From NCBI GenBank assembly GCA_022577435.1, contig JAKOON010000006.1:9856001-9920000 (forward strand): a stretch of DNA of 64,000 nucleotides, in the 5' to 3' direction. The stretch is from Embiotoca jacksoni (lineage: Eukaryota; Chordata; Actinopteri; Embiotocidae). A program made the position numbers and the translations under genes. Positions 15,401 through 28,200 of this stretch are shown in pieces (positions within the stretch are counted from its first letter, which is position 1; every line of letters starts with the position of its first letter). The notes below the pieces were generated by a model. That model saw nothing but the letters and a program-made list of their open reading frames with translations, did not search any database and had not been told where the DNA came from.

Positions 15401-16651
15401 TTGAACACAAGTATTATTTTCCTTTCATAAATGGTTTATTTTGGGTCAGAAAGATATACTCATTTCCATTTCTACTTATATTTCTTCTCATATTCATGTA
15501 CAAACTGTGCATGAAATGTAAAGATTGACTCAATATGAATATGCATATGTGCTTATTATTCTAACTTTTCTGACCTGTTTGTTGTACTGCTACTGAGTTG
15601 TTGCCCTCTCAGAAAAACAGTTTAAAAAAGGCTAAAATTGAACCACTGTTAGCTTGTTATCCCTCTTTGGTTGTAGACTTTATGCCGTTAGCTGGATGGT
15701 TCATTTGGGTGAGGTGTAATTTCACTGTACGATGAGACACCCTTGCTTCAGGAGCTGGACAAAATGCATGTGCACTCATTATTTTCTGCATCTAAAAGTC
15801 AATGATTTGTTATGGGGGTTCAGATTCTCTATCTGAAATATATCTGATCTTATCATCGAGGTCTATGTGTTCATGAATAATTTCAATTTGAGATTTAGTA
15901 AGGAACTATATTCCTCAAATCCAGTCTGTGGACAGAGTGTGAATGTGTAGGCTGTGGAAGTATGTTCAAAAGATGTGCTTATTTTTACCTCCTCTACATT
16001 TTCACACTGTGTGGTGTGGCGCTGCAGCCAAAATTCGTCATCAGTTAATTGCAGATTATTGTTTTCAGTCATTAATAATTTGTTTGATCTATAAAATATC
16101 ATAACTGTGAAAAATTCCTTCAATTGTCATAAGTAGGTTTTCTAAAAGTCATCAAAGATCATTTGTTTTGTCTGGGCTGCAGCTGAAAAACATAGAATTT
16201 ACTGAAATGTAAGTATTTCAGTATGACAACAGCCATTTCTCCCATTTGAGAGGCAGGAACTGTTGAATGGCAAAAATTGCATTTACATTTTCTTTTTTTG
16301 AAAATTACTATCAAAACTGTTTCCAAGCAGTCAATTAGTGAACTAATCAATACAATTGTTGTGTCCTGCATGAGGTTGTGAGAGTTGAAAAATGTGATAG
16401 CTTTGCTGGCAAAATTATTACACTGAATCAAAATAAATAATGGCACCTTTGCACCCAGAACTGAAAAGTAATTTTGTCAGGTTTCTAAAATTACTTATGA
16501 CCTGATTGGTTCTGAATGACCATCAAAAATGGGCATAAAGTACATATAAGGAATAGAACTTGATTTCAGTGGAGGGAAGAGAAGGGTAGAAGGGTATGGT
16601 GGTTGCTAGGTGATGATTCAGGGATTCTGTTGCCACAGCAAAGTGGGAGTG

Positions 16652-16728
<77 letters not shown>

Positions 16729-19700
16729 TGAGAGTGTCAGTGGACTGCAGCAGCTTATTGAGTAGTTCATATACATAAATAACAAAATAAAGTAAATAAA
16801 ATGCACAAAACAACTAATTTGCTAGTAAAAAAAGAAAAGGACGGTGAGTGTAAGCATAGTAAAGTAGCAACAATCTCTGTCTGGTCTGTCTCTCACTTCT
16901 CTCTCCTTCTTTCTCTGTCCTCCCCTCCTTCTTTCTTCCTTCCTGGCATCTGTCTCCTCTTCTGCTTCCTTCCTTTTCCTTTCTCCTTCCTCTTTTCTCC
17001 AGATGAGTAACAAGCGCTCCAACAGTTTCCGGAGGGCTATTCTACAGGGGAGCAGGCAGCTCAAAGGCTGCAGTCTCAGAGATGAGGCAGGCTTGGGACT
17101 GTCCCAACGGTTGGTCCGCCACGTTGCCTACGAGACGCTGCCCCGCGAGGTTGACCGCAAGTGGTACTTTGACAGCTACACCTACTGTCCCCCTCCCTGG
17201 TTCATCCTGGCTATCACAATTACTGAGGTAACATGTTTGTGAGCGTGAGACCAATATGTGTTCTACACCTAAATGTACATTATATTATGAGGGTTTTTGT
17301 GTGATGGTGAGCAGGTTCATGCACAAAGATGCATATGTTTCCGCATGCCAGCGACTGAACACCAACTGCAGATACCAATAATGCAAGGCAAAGATTTTTA
17401 AGAAGAACTGTCTGGTGAGATGGAAGCATTTACCTCAATGTCAGTCATTATATGAAGTCCCTCTGTTTCATATTATTCCACTAATAGCAGTAATAGAAAG
17501 AAAAGTATGTACCAGCAAAACAGGCAGCAATTTGTAACTTTTAGTATAGATATAAACAATGTAAAACTATACATCAAAATACTGGTTTTGCAGGTATTTT
17601 ATTGAGGATGGATGCTTTCAGTACTCTCAGTATAAAATTAACTGAGTTTGTTACAAAAAAAAACTCCACAAAGTTCCGTTTAATGATTATAAGTAACAAA
17701 AAAAAAACTTGCAGATATATTGCAGTACAATACAGAAATGTTCGTTTTTGCCATTCATTATTGACACATATCTTTTACATTTGGAGAACTAACTTGGGTC
17801 CAATATCAGTATTTCCTGTAAAAAAGACAAATTATTCACATTCAAATAAATGTCACCTGCTCTTAGAAGAATTACAATGGCTGTTGATTACAGCAACTTG
17901 TTCCCAAATTTCATCGAATCACGAGAGTAATCAATTGTATTTTTGTGATATGTATTACAAGCCGTCACTCCTTAAACTCACTCGTTGTTTGTTCTGTGCT
18001 CTGCCAGGTAGCCGTGTTCATGTACTATGGGTTTCAGCTGGACCGCTTAGTCCTGCAGGTGTCCAGCCCATCCTTCCTAAAGAGCCCCCTCTCTTACCAC
18101 CCCCAGCTACGAGCCCAGGCCTGGAGGTACCTCAGCTACATTTTCATGCATACTGGGTGAGTTCAAATCGTAGAACTAGATTTCTAAGTTCGAGTTTTAT
18201 GCTATAGTTCACAGTGTTTTTGTAACCTTGTTACCATCCAGATTTTTTATTATGGAAATCACTCATTTTAACATCTGCTACAGTTTGTTTACATCAGTTT
18301 TTTTGGTCAGAGGAGTGTGTGTAGCACCACTTGGTGGAATATACATATTGATGAATACAAATTAGAGTTGTTATGCTTTGGGTGGTTTGGTTTATGGCAT
18401 TTAGAAAGCTGAAGTGAATCAGAGAGCCTTACATAACAGTTTAATCATCAAAAGCTGTAACACTCACCACCCAATGGAATTGAGTCAAATGCAGGGATCA
18501 ATTAGAGAACCAGGGAAAAGTTCAAAATGAGTCTTTATTACAAAGCATATTCGGAGTCAGTAAGCATCGCTTACAGTGTAACTGCCGACATTAGTAATAT
18601 CATAGTAAGCTAACATTAGAAAGACATGATGCATGGACTAATATTATGTCTCCACAGGGGTAAACTATTTCATTATAAAAATACAGGACATTTCAAGCAC
18701 GTCTTTATTACACTGTACGAACAACAGGTCAAAATAACCAATAAAACTGAAAAGCATCTCTTATGCTAAAATATTTAAACATAAAACGTACAATAAAAAA
18801 GACAACTTGTGCAATGGGAGGAGTGTTAAAGATCTGTTCCACCTTGGCTATATGCTGATATAAATACCAATTGTCATTGTGTTATCAATGTTATTTACTT
18901 TTAGTGAACACTAATGTCGAAGCCATGTTGACTACACGTTCACTCTAATACACGGCATATAGCCGCCAGTTAACTCATAGCCAGGCAATTATCGAGTCTG
19001 AACCCTTTAGCGGTGGTAATTATGGCAGAAACACACAGAGGATGTGCAGACTTACAGTAACAAGAAATGTACCGAGTTGTCGTCATCTTGAACAATGTCT
19101 ACTTCACCTGGTTGTCTCTGACTCTGCTGTCTCTAGCTCACCACAGTGTAACAGACCAATCAGCTTGTGCTGCCCGATTCTACCCGCGCTTCGCGGGTGG
19201 CCTGTGCCAACGTCAAGTCCAGCTCGTTTTAGTAGTCAACACAGTGAAGTGCATTTTTCAGAGTACAACACACATGTTGCATCGACCAGGGTGCTGACGA
19301 ACTGCAGATAAACACAGTCCACCTGCAGAGCTCGCTTCAGAGTAAAATACACGTGTTGGTCCCAACAAACTGCAGATTGTAACGGCCTGTCTACAGAGCT
19401 CTTTTCACAGTAAAATACATGCGTTACACCAACTAACTGCAGCAAAAAACGGTCCCTCTACAACAGAATAAAACACAAGTGCACCTGCTCAGTGAAGTCC
19501 GCTGGCTACTGATCGTAGCTAATACTGCTTTGTAGAGACTTTAATACAGGTGTGTTGACAATCCACCTGGCGTGAATATGTCCATAAACCACCAAAAGTT
19601 GTGCAAATTGATGTTAATTTGCTCAAAGCTTTGACCGTGACTACGTGAAAAAGTTAGAATCTAACGTTAGCATCTGGCAACGCAAACAATCAGAAGTTAC

Positions 19701-22700
19701 GGTTCGTATCTGACAATGCAAATGGTGAAGTAGGTTAGCTGCAATGTTGCTACAAAATTGACCTTACTCACATGAAGTTAACCAAAAATAATTAACTTAC
19801 CTGACATCTTATTACAAATGCCGTCTTCTGTTTCTCACTTCAGCTCATTCCAGCGTAGTCATAGCAGCAGAAACCAAATTTAAGGAAATGTTGTGGGCGT
19901 GGTCACGCTGTTTTACTCCAATAGATTTTATTCTGAATATTTGCTCCCACTCTACTGGCTACTGGTAGTAATTACGCTCCAAAATGATTAAATAGGACTC
20001 CTTTAGAGGAAAATAACAAGAACTCTGGAAAAATGACTCTCCTGTTTTTCTTGTGCAGGTGAAACACATTGTGTCCAGGATGAAAGCGGTCCTTGATTAT
20101 AGTTCTATTTGTTGCATCATAAATAAAACCTGTGTTCAGAAATGTTTTTTTTTAAAGCATCCTCAGAGATAAAAGTGACAGTAAGAAAGCAGCAATAACA
20201 ATTTAATGAAAGTGCTTTTTCTCAGGAGGGATTAATGCAGACTGCATTTCTCTATTGCTTATATAATAAGGGTTTTATTCTTTTTTTTAAATTGTACAGG
20301 CCTTTCCATTGTGTATGCAGCTGTAATATTGTGACAAACACACTTTTTCCAATAGTGTTCTCTGTATCACAAAACCAACAGCAGTGTGGTGGATATGAGA
20401 AAAGGATCCTGCATCATTCTAAACCCTACTCTCTGTTACCATGGGAACAGAGAGTAGGGTGTGTTTTGATTTGGGGGTGTGGCCTTCCATCAAAGGCATT
20501 CCGTAACTGTGACATCACAGTTCAGTGTGGCTCAAAGTTCTTCACTTGCATTGATTTGGTTCTTAAGAGCAAAATTCAGCCCAGACTAAGTAGGTCACAT
20601 TTGGTCACACCAGCTACATTTTACCATGTCACTGTTCAAACGAAGACAGTCCACTCCGAGCCTGGAGGAACGAGTGGCCTCTTATATTGAAGAGTGGGAG
20701 ACTATAACTTGCAAAGAGCTTATGTTCAACATGGCGCAGCTCCATCTATTTCCCACTCCAAAAGAGAGAGCTCTTGTTAAATTGAGAATTGAGACACTGC
20801 ATACCGTCATTGATCGTCTGAATGGTAAATATTCCAAAATTCCCAAAAATTATTGTGAGGTGAGCGATCTTGTTGAAACAAAAACTGAACTCAAGGAAGT
20901 CAAACACAAGGAGAGGCAGACTGCTCAAAGCCTCCGTGCCCACAAGCGAATTGCTCGCGATTTGAAACTCCAGCTCAAACAAAGTCGTGCCAGAGAGTTC
21001 GAGACTTTACAGCAGAGAGAGAAGCTGTCACGGGACCTGTCACGTCTCCAGTGTGAGTTGAACAAGGTCCGGATGATCTCTGCCTCCAGTCCGAGTCCGG
21101 TACGCCCAAAGAGCAAGGACCTCAGTTTCAAAGTGGAGGAGACCCATCAACAGTTGGAGAGGGCACAGGTCCAGAAGAAGACGAGCATCATCAACACCGA
21201 GAGCGAGGCAAACATCTCAAGGACACCGTCTGACGTTGATGTGGAGACTGCATCAGAGGTTTGGGAGGTTCCTCCAGAACAGATGCCCAATGATGAGGAA
21301 GCAGTGGATGTGGAGGAAATGAGAAACCACAGAGTCCAGCAGGATTTGGAGAAGCACGACGATTTACTTGAGAGGCAGGTAGAGCAGATAGCCAAATTAC
21401 ATGCGCAATTTGTGAAAAATATAAAGAACCAGACAACGTTAAAAGAGTTACAGCAAATCCTGCAGAGCAAGGCGCAAGAGTTGACAGAGAGAGAGCAGGT
21501 CCTGGTGAGGAAGGAGGAAGAGTTGACTGATAGAGAGCAGGTCCTGCAGATGAAGGGGGAAGAGTTGACTGATAGAGAGCAGGTCCTGCAGATGAAGGAG
21601 GAAAAGTTTGAAGAGAAGTCTCAGACTCCAAAGAAACATAGGAAGAGAAACTTCTTTCTACGAATGTGCACATGTGGTGATTCAAGGATTAGGAGTTAGC
21701 AATTATTTATTAAGCAATAACAACACAACACACCTGTGCAGTGGTTGACAGTGATTCAAAATAAAAAAAAATGTATAGGCTACATATAAAAGAAAATATA
21801 ATCCATGAATAAATAAAAATGTGTTTTCTCCGGGCGTAGTTTCTTAAGAAACCATAGCGGTTTCTTAAGAAAAAAATTCAGTGATTCAAAATGTAAAAAA
21901 AAATATATATATAGGCTACATATAAAAGCATTTATATTTGTTGCACACGCAAAGGGGACTTCCAGGCGTGCATAAGTTTTGAGCATTCCTTTACTGGAAA
22001 TACAGAAACACAAAGCACATCATCTCAACATGGCTTCATACCGTGGGCTGTCTGTCTGGCTGAGAGGTAATCTCAAACCATCTTCAGCAAGTGACACAGG
22101 ATTTGTAGTTTCCTGATCCAAAAATAGGGAAAAGTTTCACTAAAAAAGAAAATGTGTTTATGGGGCAGCAGCTGGGGAGACTTCTGTTCACTGATTTCAG
22201 TATACAAACGAGTGAGTCTTTAGCATAGGCCTTATTTAATTTCCCACTTGTGATGTATGTAGCTTTAATTTGTCTGATTTACTTACTTTCCCTTGACAGT
22301 TGTGGTGGTAGGAATATGTAACACATAGGTTTCCTGAATATTTTCAGCCTCACTAAAGGAAATGTCATGTGGTTCAGTTTGTCACAGGTCCCCTCACCTC
22401 TTCTCTCTAATCACTTCAAATCCTTACTGAAGTCAGCCATAAATTGAATTCTAATATGTCACTCCTCTCAGTCTGATCTGTCTAGCAGGTCCAAGTACAG
22501 CTGCTAGCTGACAAATTGGGTCTGAATGATGAAGCTGCTGTCATGAAACATTCAAAGGAACGAGTCGCGCATCATTGAGCAAGTAAGAAAAGCATTTATA
22601 CAGCGAGTGTTTAGAGCAATATTCAAAATTCAATTTTGATTTCAGCTGATAGACTCTGGTTCAAAGAACTCTTTATGTTTTTCTGGGAATCTCCTTCCCA

Positions 22701-23560
22701 GCTGTTACATATAGGTTTCATTGCTGTCCACTGTTTACTGTCCACTGCTCTCTTTTTAAAAAATGTTGACAGCATGTGATGCGTTTTAACATTAAACATC
22801 AATTAACACAGGACTAGAAGTATACCGTTAGGCTAATAAAATTATTAAGTAAATGCTACATCTCACCGGACAGTTCTTCTTAAAAATCTTTGCCTTGCAT
22901 TATTGGTATCTGCAGTTGGTGTTCAGTCGCTGGCATGCGGAAACATATGCATCTTTGTGCATGGACCTGCTCACCATCACACAAAAACCCTCATAATATA
23001 ATGTACATTTAGGTGTACAACACATATTGGTCTCACGCTCACGAACATGTTACCTCAGTAATTGTGATAGCCAGGATGAACCAGGGAGGGGGACAGTAGG
23101 TGTAGCTGTCAAAGTACCACTTGCGGTCAACCTCGCGGGGCAGCGTCTCGTAGGCAATGTGGCGGACCAACCGTTGGGACAGTCCCAAGCCTGCCTCATC
23201 TCTGAGACTGCAGCCTTTGAGCTGCCTGCTCCCCTGTAGAATAGCCCTCCGGAAACTGTTGGAGCGCTTGTTACTCATCTGGAGAAAAGAGGAAGGAAGA
23301 GAGAGAAGGGAAGACGGAAAGGAACAGGAAGGAAGCAGAAAAGGAGACAGCTGCCAGGAAGGAAGAAAGAAGGAGGGGAGGACAGAGAAGGAAGGAGAGA
23401 GATTTGAGAGACAGACCAGACAGAGATTGTTGCTACTTTACTATGCTTACACTCACCGTCCTTTTCTTTTTTTTACGAGCAAATTAGTTGTTTTGTGCAT
23501 TTTATTTACTTTATTTTGTTATTTATGTATATGAACTACTCAATAAGCTACTGCAGTCCA

Positions 23561-23626
<66 letters not shown>

Positions 23627-25167
23627 TATACCAGTTTCTCATACACATCTACAAACCATATAATCCTGTCAGCAGCTTAGCAGCACTGATCCTTCCAATT
23701 CTCAACACTAAAACAGAATGTAAATATTGGCCCCAACACATCCCTCAGCAGAGCATTATACAGAGTCTCTCTCCTCTCTTCTCCCTGTCTGTCACAAATA
23801 CAAAACCAATGTCTGCAGCAGCAATGAAAACTTCAGAAAGATTAACTTGCAAGATGAAACCAGGACTTGAAACATTTTGGAGCCTGGATACATTTTGTTT
23901 TTGTTTTTCCTGCTTTTGTCATGAGCATTACTGTTACAGTACAACCTGAGCATGTGATTAAGTTTCTGTAATAATTTCATATTTATTCATGTTTCTTCAA
24001 ACAACGTTCCAAAAAAGTTGCACCCAGTTTCCCAGTTTAGTACTTGAATTGTTCCAGTAAACTGAACTAACTGTAAAGTTCAGCTGTAATTTGGTGAGCC
24101 AGTGACAACAAGAAAAATATTCAACAGTGCTTTTGTTGAGTGTCCTGAAAGACCGTGGTCATCTGGGCACAATAGGACCTCTCATGGGCATCCACTGCCT
24201 GACAGTGCAGCCCATTCCTCACAGGCTCATTAGCAGTGTCAAAATAAATAGCCACTGTTATCTGTACTGGAGTTGTCCTTGTGTGTTTGGACAGGCTTCT
24301 CCCAGCTGATCAATATGCCCCATTGTGTCTCTGATCACTGCAACAATCTTCTATTTCCGCATTGTAGTTGTGATAACTGCGTTGTTTCAAACTAAATACA
24401 TTATTGGACTTGTCTTGTTTTTTCTGGCTGTGTTGGAGGCATTGTATGTGTGTGTTCCTGTCTGTTTTGGAAGTGTTTGTGTTTATTTCTTGGATGGAAA
24501 AACTGTTTGTTAAGAATGTACTGGGACACGTTGCATTTACCGGCTGAGTCTGTCAAACTACAGGAAGTTAAAAAAGAACGCTCCTGAAAGAGTCATCGCT
24601 GTCTCTCTCTTTGTCTCTGTCACCTCTGTGACATTTGCTGAAACAGAGATGACAGAATAATTCAGACAGAAACAGAGGGATTGAGGAAAGTGAGAGACGG
24701 TGATAAAGACTGAGAGGGAGGGAGGCTGAGAGGCCAGATTATTCTCGCTGCTCTCCTTTTGGATTCTGCTGTGACACCCGAATGTGTCTGAGCTGCTGAC
24801 TGAGGTTTGGTTGGAAGGACTCTGCAGCCATGAAGGGCACATGGAGTGTGTGTGTTTGTGCGTGAAACTATTCCTTGCTTATGTCACCACATATTGAGCA
24901 CATAGCTGTGAGCAGATTTGGGTACATTTGCAGAAGCCACACACCTCTTTTATCTTTTTATTGTTCTTCTAGTTAATCTTTTTATGCTGTGTGCAAATCT
25001 CTGTGACTGTGAGTGCATTTATATCTGCCTCTGTCTTTGAGTGGTGTGTGACTTTGTGTGCACATTGTGTGCCTCTGTCTGTGTAAGTAATGTCTAGAGG
25101 GGAACTGGCATATGTTGATGATTATCTGTTAATGGCCATGATGACAGTTTGGTGTGATGAAAGAGCA

Positions 25168-25256
<89 letters not shown>

Positions 25257-28200
25257 TGGCTGCGGAGGAAACAGGCAGGTGATAAATTAAAAAAATACAC
25301 AGTGCTGTCTGACTGATTAACACTGCAGGGACATATGAATCTCTGCTGCTTTTAAAACTTGTTTGAAATCTTGAAAACTTAATTTTTCCCTGAAGAGGAC
25401 CTTTTATGCTTTTTGTATTTTCTCTTATACACATAATGTTACATTGTTAGATTTTATATTATACATGGCCAATGTTTTACATAATGAGGTAAATGTATGT
25501 AAAAGTAATTCCATTAAGAAAAAAACTCAGGTCTCAGACTGCTCTAAACACTCGGTTCCTTGCAGAATTCTTGCTCTGGTGGTTGTCCACAAATCATGAG
25601 GTTGGTGGTTCGAACCCCCGTTCTTTCAGTCCACATGTGGAAGTGCCCTTGGGCAAGACAACGAACATCAAGCCATTGGTTTGTGGGTGGATGGGAAACA
25701 GTGCAAGGCACTTTCAGACTGCTACAGTGTTAATAGCTATATAAGTGCACAACTATATGGTCATCTGCTCCAGATACAGCAGGCCAGAGTACAAATGATG
25801 TAATTTATAGATGTTTGGTGATGGTAGAAAAACATTTACAGCTACATTAGTGTATTTCCCACAAGTTCACCTGTTAACAAGGACATTTATAGTAAAAATT
25901 CTATAAACAGCTAATGGCTGAACGATTAACCGTTATCTCCCACAATAACCAGGTAATGATCATTACCAAACGTCCTGCTGTAATCTTTGTTGCTGCAGGT
26001 GTTTGTGCTAACACAAACATGTAGACATAGATTTTAAGAATTTTCCATTTCCATGGTAGTTAGGAGGTCACCTTTTGTTTTGCACATGGGTGAGAGGATG
26101 AAGCGGGGGTTGCAAGTACTGGCTTCTGCTGCTCAGCAGCCTCCCTGAAAGTTGGCCAAGCAGAAGAAAGTGGACTTTTAGAAAGGCGGGCCCTTATAGA
26201 GACTGAAGCCAAAACAACTTGTTTCAGATCAAGGATGAGCTGAGGGGTTGCTAAAAGGGCCAGTATAAGATGAATACATTTATTGAGCTGTGAATAATGC
26301 AAAGCTATATTAGTGGAGTCCTAGAATCAAATTAAAAAATCTGTAAATGAGCATAATGGGTGTCCTTTAAGGCTTGTTTCCTATTAATACTTTTGTTATT
26401 TAGTTAAACGAGAGTTTGTTAAAAGATAATACTGTTTTCATTTTACTTGTGACAATCATCTAAGTCACCCTTTTCCTTTATTTCTGTCCATGTCTGTGCA
26501 TTATCTGTATAAATCGTGATATCTTGTTTCCCTCTTCCTCCTTTTCACATTCATGTCTTCACATTTGGAACATTTTGCTGGCAGGGAAATTAGTTATTGT
26601 CTTGTTGATTTTTATTGCAAGTTTTTGTAAAAATCTGAATACATGCATCATGTATTGAAAAGGTTTGGAGAAATGTAGCCAGCCAGACTGACAGACATAA
26701 AAGGCAGGTGGATGTTTTTTTTTTTTTTTACTCCATTATGCCATAGTGAAAAAAGTTCGAATAGCATTCAACCAGTTCGAAACAGTATAGTCAGCAATTT
26801 AGTTGTTATTTTGGGGACACTTTATCCTCAATAGCTGCACACACAGGACACAAACTGTGTAATCTTGTCAGCAACTCAGACACGCAGAGCCTTCCCAATT
26901 CTCAAATCAAAAACTGAGTGTAAATATTGGCTCCAGAAACAAACCTCAGTGGAGAAATATCCAGACTTACCAACCCCCCAGGTCTTCTTTTGTCTTTCTG
27001 AATCTTTCTAATCTTTCTAAATCAGAAACAATTTTGACAAATTTTAAAGTTTTCATTAATTTAATTAGTTTCATCAAGTGAACTGGCAAATATTTGTTTG
27101 TTTCAGCTTTTCAGTTGTACTTTGTGTTATTGGACATATGTACGTTTGGATTGCTAGTTGGACAAATTATGTCGCTTCATAACATCATTTTGGGCTTTCA
27201 GAACTTGCAACGATCTTCACTGCTCTTTGACATTTAATTGACGAAATGAACAGGTCAAACAATTAAAATATATGTTTGTTGTAGCCCTATTGGCTTTGAG
27301 TGAGCAGCTCTGAGATTTACCACTACCCCAATACGACGGAAATAATGACTTAATTTGTGGTGCCTGCAGCTCTGAAAAATTACATTTAAAAATAGTCATT
27401 AGCAATGGGTCTTTCCTGAAACTGTGCCCTGGTAACTCTGAACAAAACACAACACAATGTCAAGAGTTTTTATGGAGATTCTTTTGTAAAAAGTAGTTTC
27501 AATGAAAAAAATTTCACTGCATGTGGGTGAATCACAGTAACTGGGACAATGCCTCTGGAAAGACACATTGTTTATTAATCTCTTAAATGTCATATTTTTC
27601 AGTCGTCTAAGCACAATAATTGATATTCTTTGCTTGTAACTCTGTCACGGTCCATTTGTGTCTTCACACATTGCACATAGCATTTAATTTATTTTAATTT
27701 CAGACTCATTTTAACCTCCAAAAACAAAGTAATAATACTATGAGAATCATTACAATTACCACCATTTTACTTCTAACAACTATAATAAAGTGGCTTTGTT
27801 TTATTTTAGCCTGGCTGCGTTGACTGTGGCTCAACTTGAGTTTTATTTGCTGTGATAACCGTCTGGGAACTCGGCTTGTATTAACGTTTGCATAGCTACT
27901 CTGAAGGGCGGACCAAACAGCGAGCAGTGTGGATGGTTAACCACGTCTGTCCCGCCCCTCCTTCCCTCCTTCACTGTGATTGGATGGCTGGTGACAGTGA
28001 CAAATGTATTGCTAATATTTTTTGAATTGTCATTGACCGGAAAAAAAAAATCACTGCCGTTAATTGTTCAGTGCAGAATAAATGCTCAGCACCTTGTCAA
28101 GATGCTGGTGTTCATTAAAACAATTTGAAAAATAGGCTGTACTCAAGAAAAAAAGCTTTGGTGAACAGGTTTGGAAAGAGGTCGTAGGTAGTTGCAGTGG

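Larger units (their letters stand above)
9473..17002 (+). other. rhbdl3 intron 2
   Basis: This 7.5-kb intron has no supported exon. It includes a run of 23 C at 12969-12991, a tRNA-like SINE fragment near 13890-13985, and a TG/GA microsatellite at 16655-16732 that marks the outer edge of the inverted exon-3 duplication. Confidence 0.7.

Noticed and set aside
17602..18207. A 201-codon frame overlapping rhbdl3 exon 4
   Set aside because: It is in a different frame from exon 4 and most of it is AT-rich intron; the exon frame with splice sites explains the conserved part.
19236..19490. A CRISPR-like repeat array
   Set aside because: Units vary in length and sequence without conserved repeats separated by unique spacers, and the context is vertebrate.
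21191..21685. A 164-codon minus-strand frame
   Set aside because: It is the shadow of the coiled-coil gene on the + strand; its apparent repeats (PPSSAGPALYQS) mirror the 42-bp repeat units.
27895..27990. A possible promoter (GC-rich box and CCAAT in rhbdl3 intron 4)
   Set aside because: Isolated cccgcccc and attgg motifs without a following exon or open frame; too weak to call.
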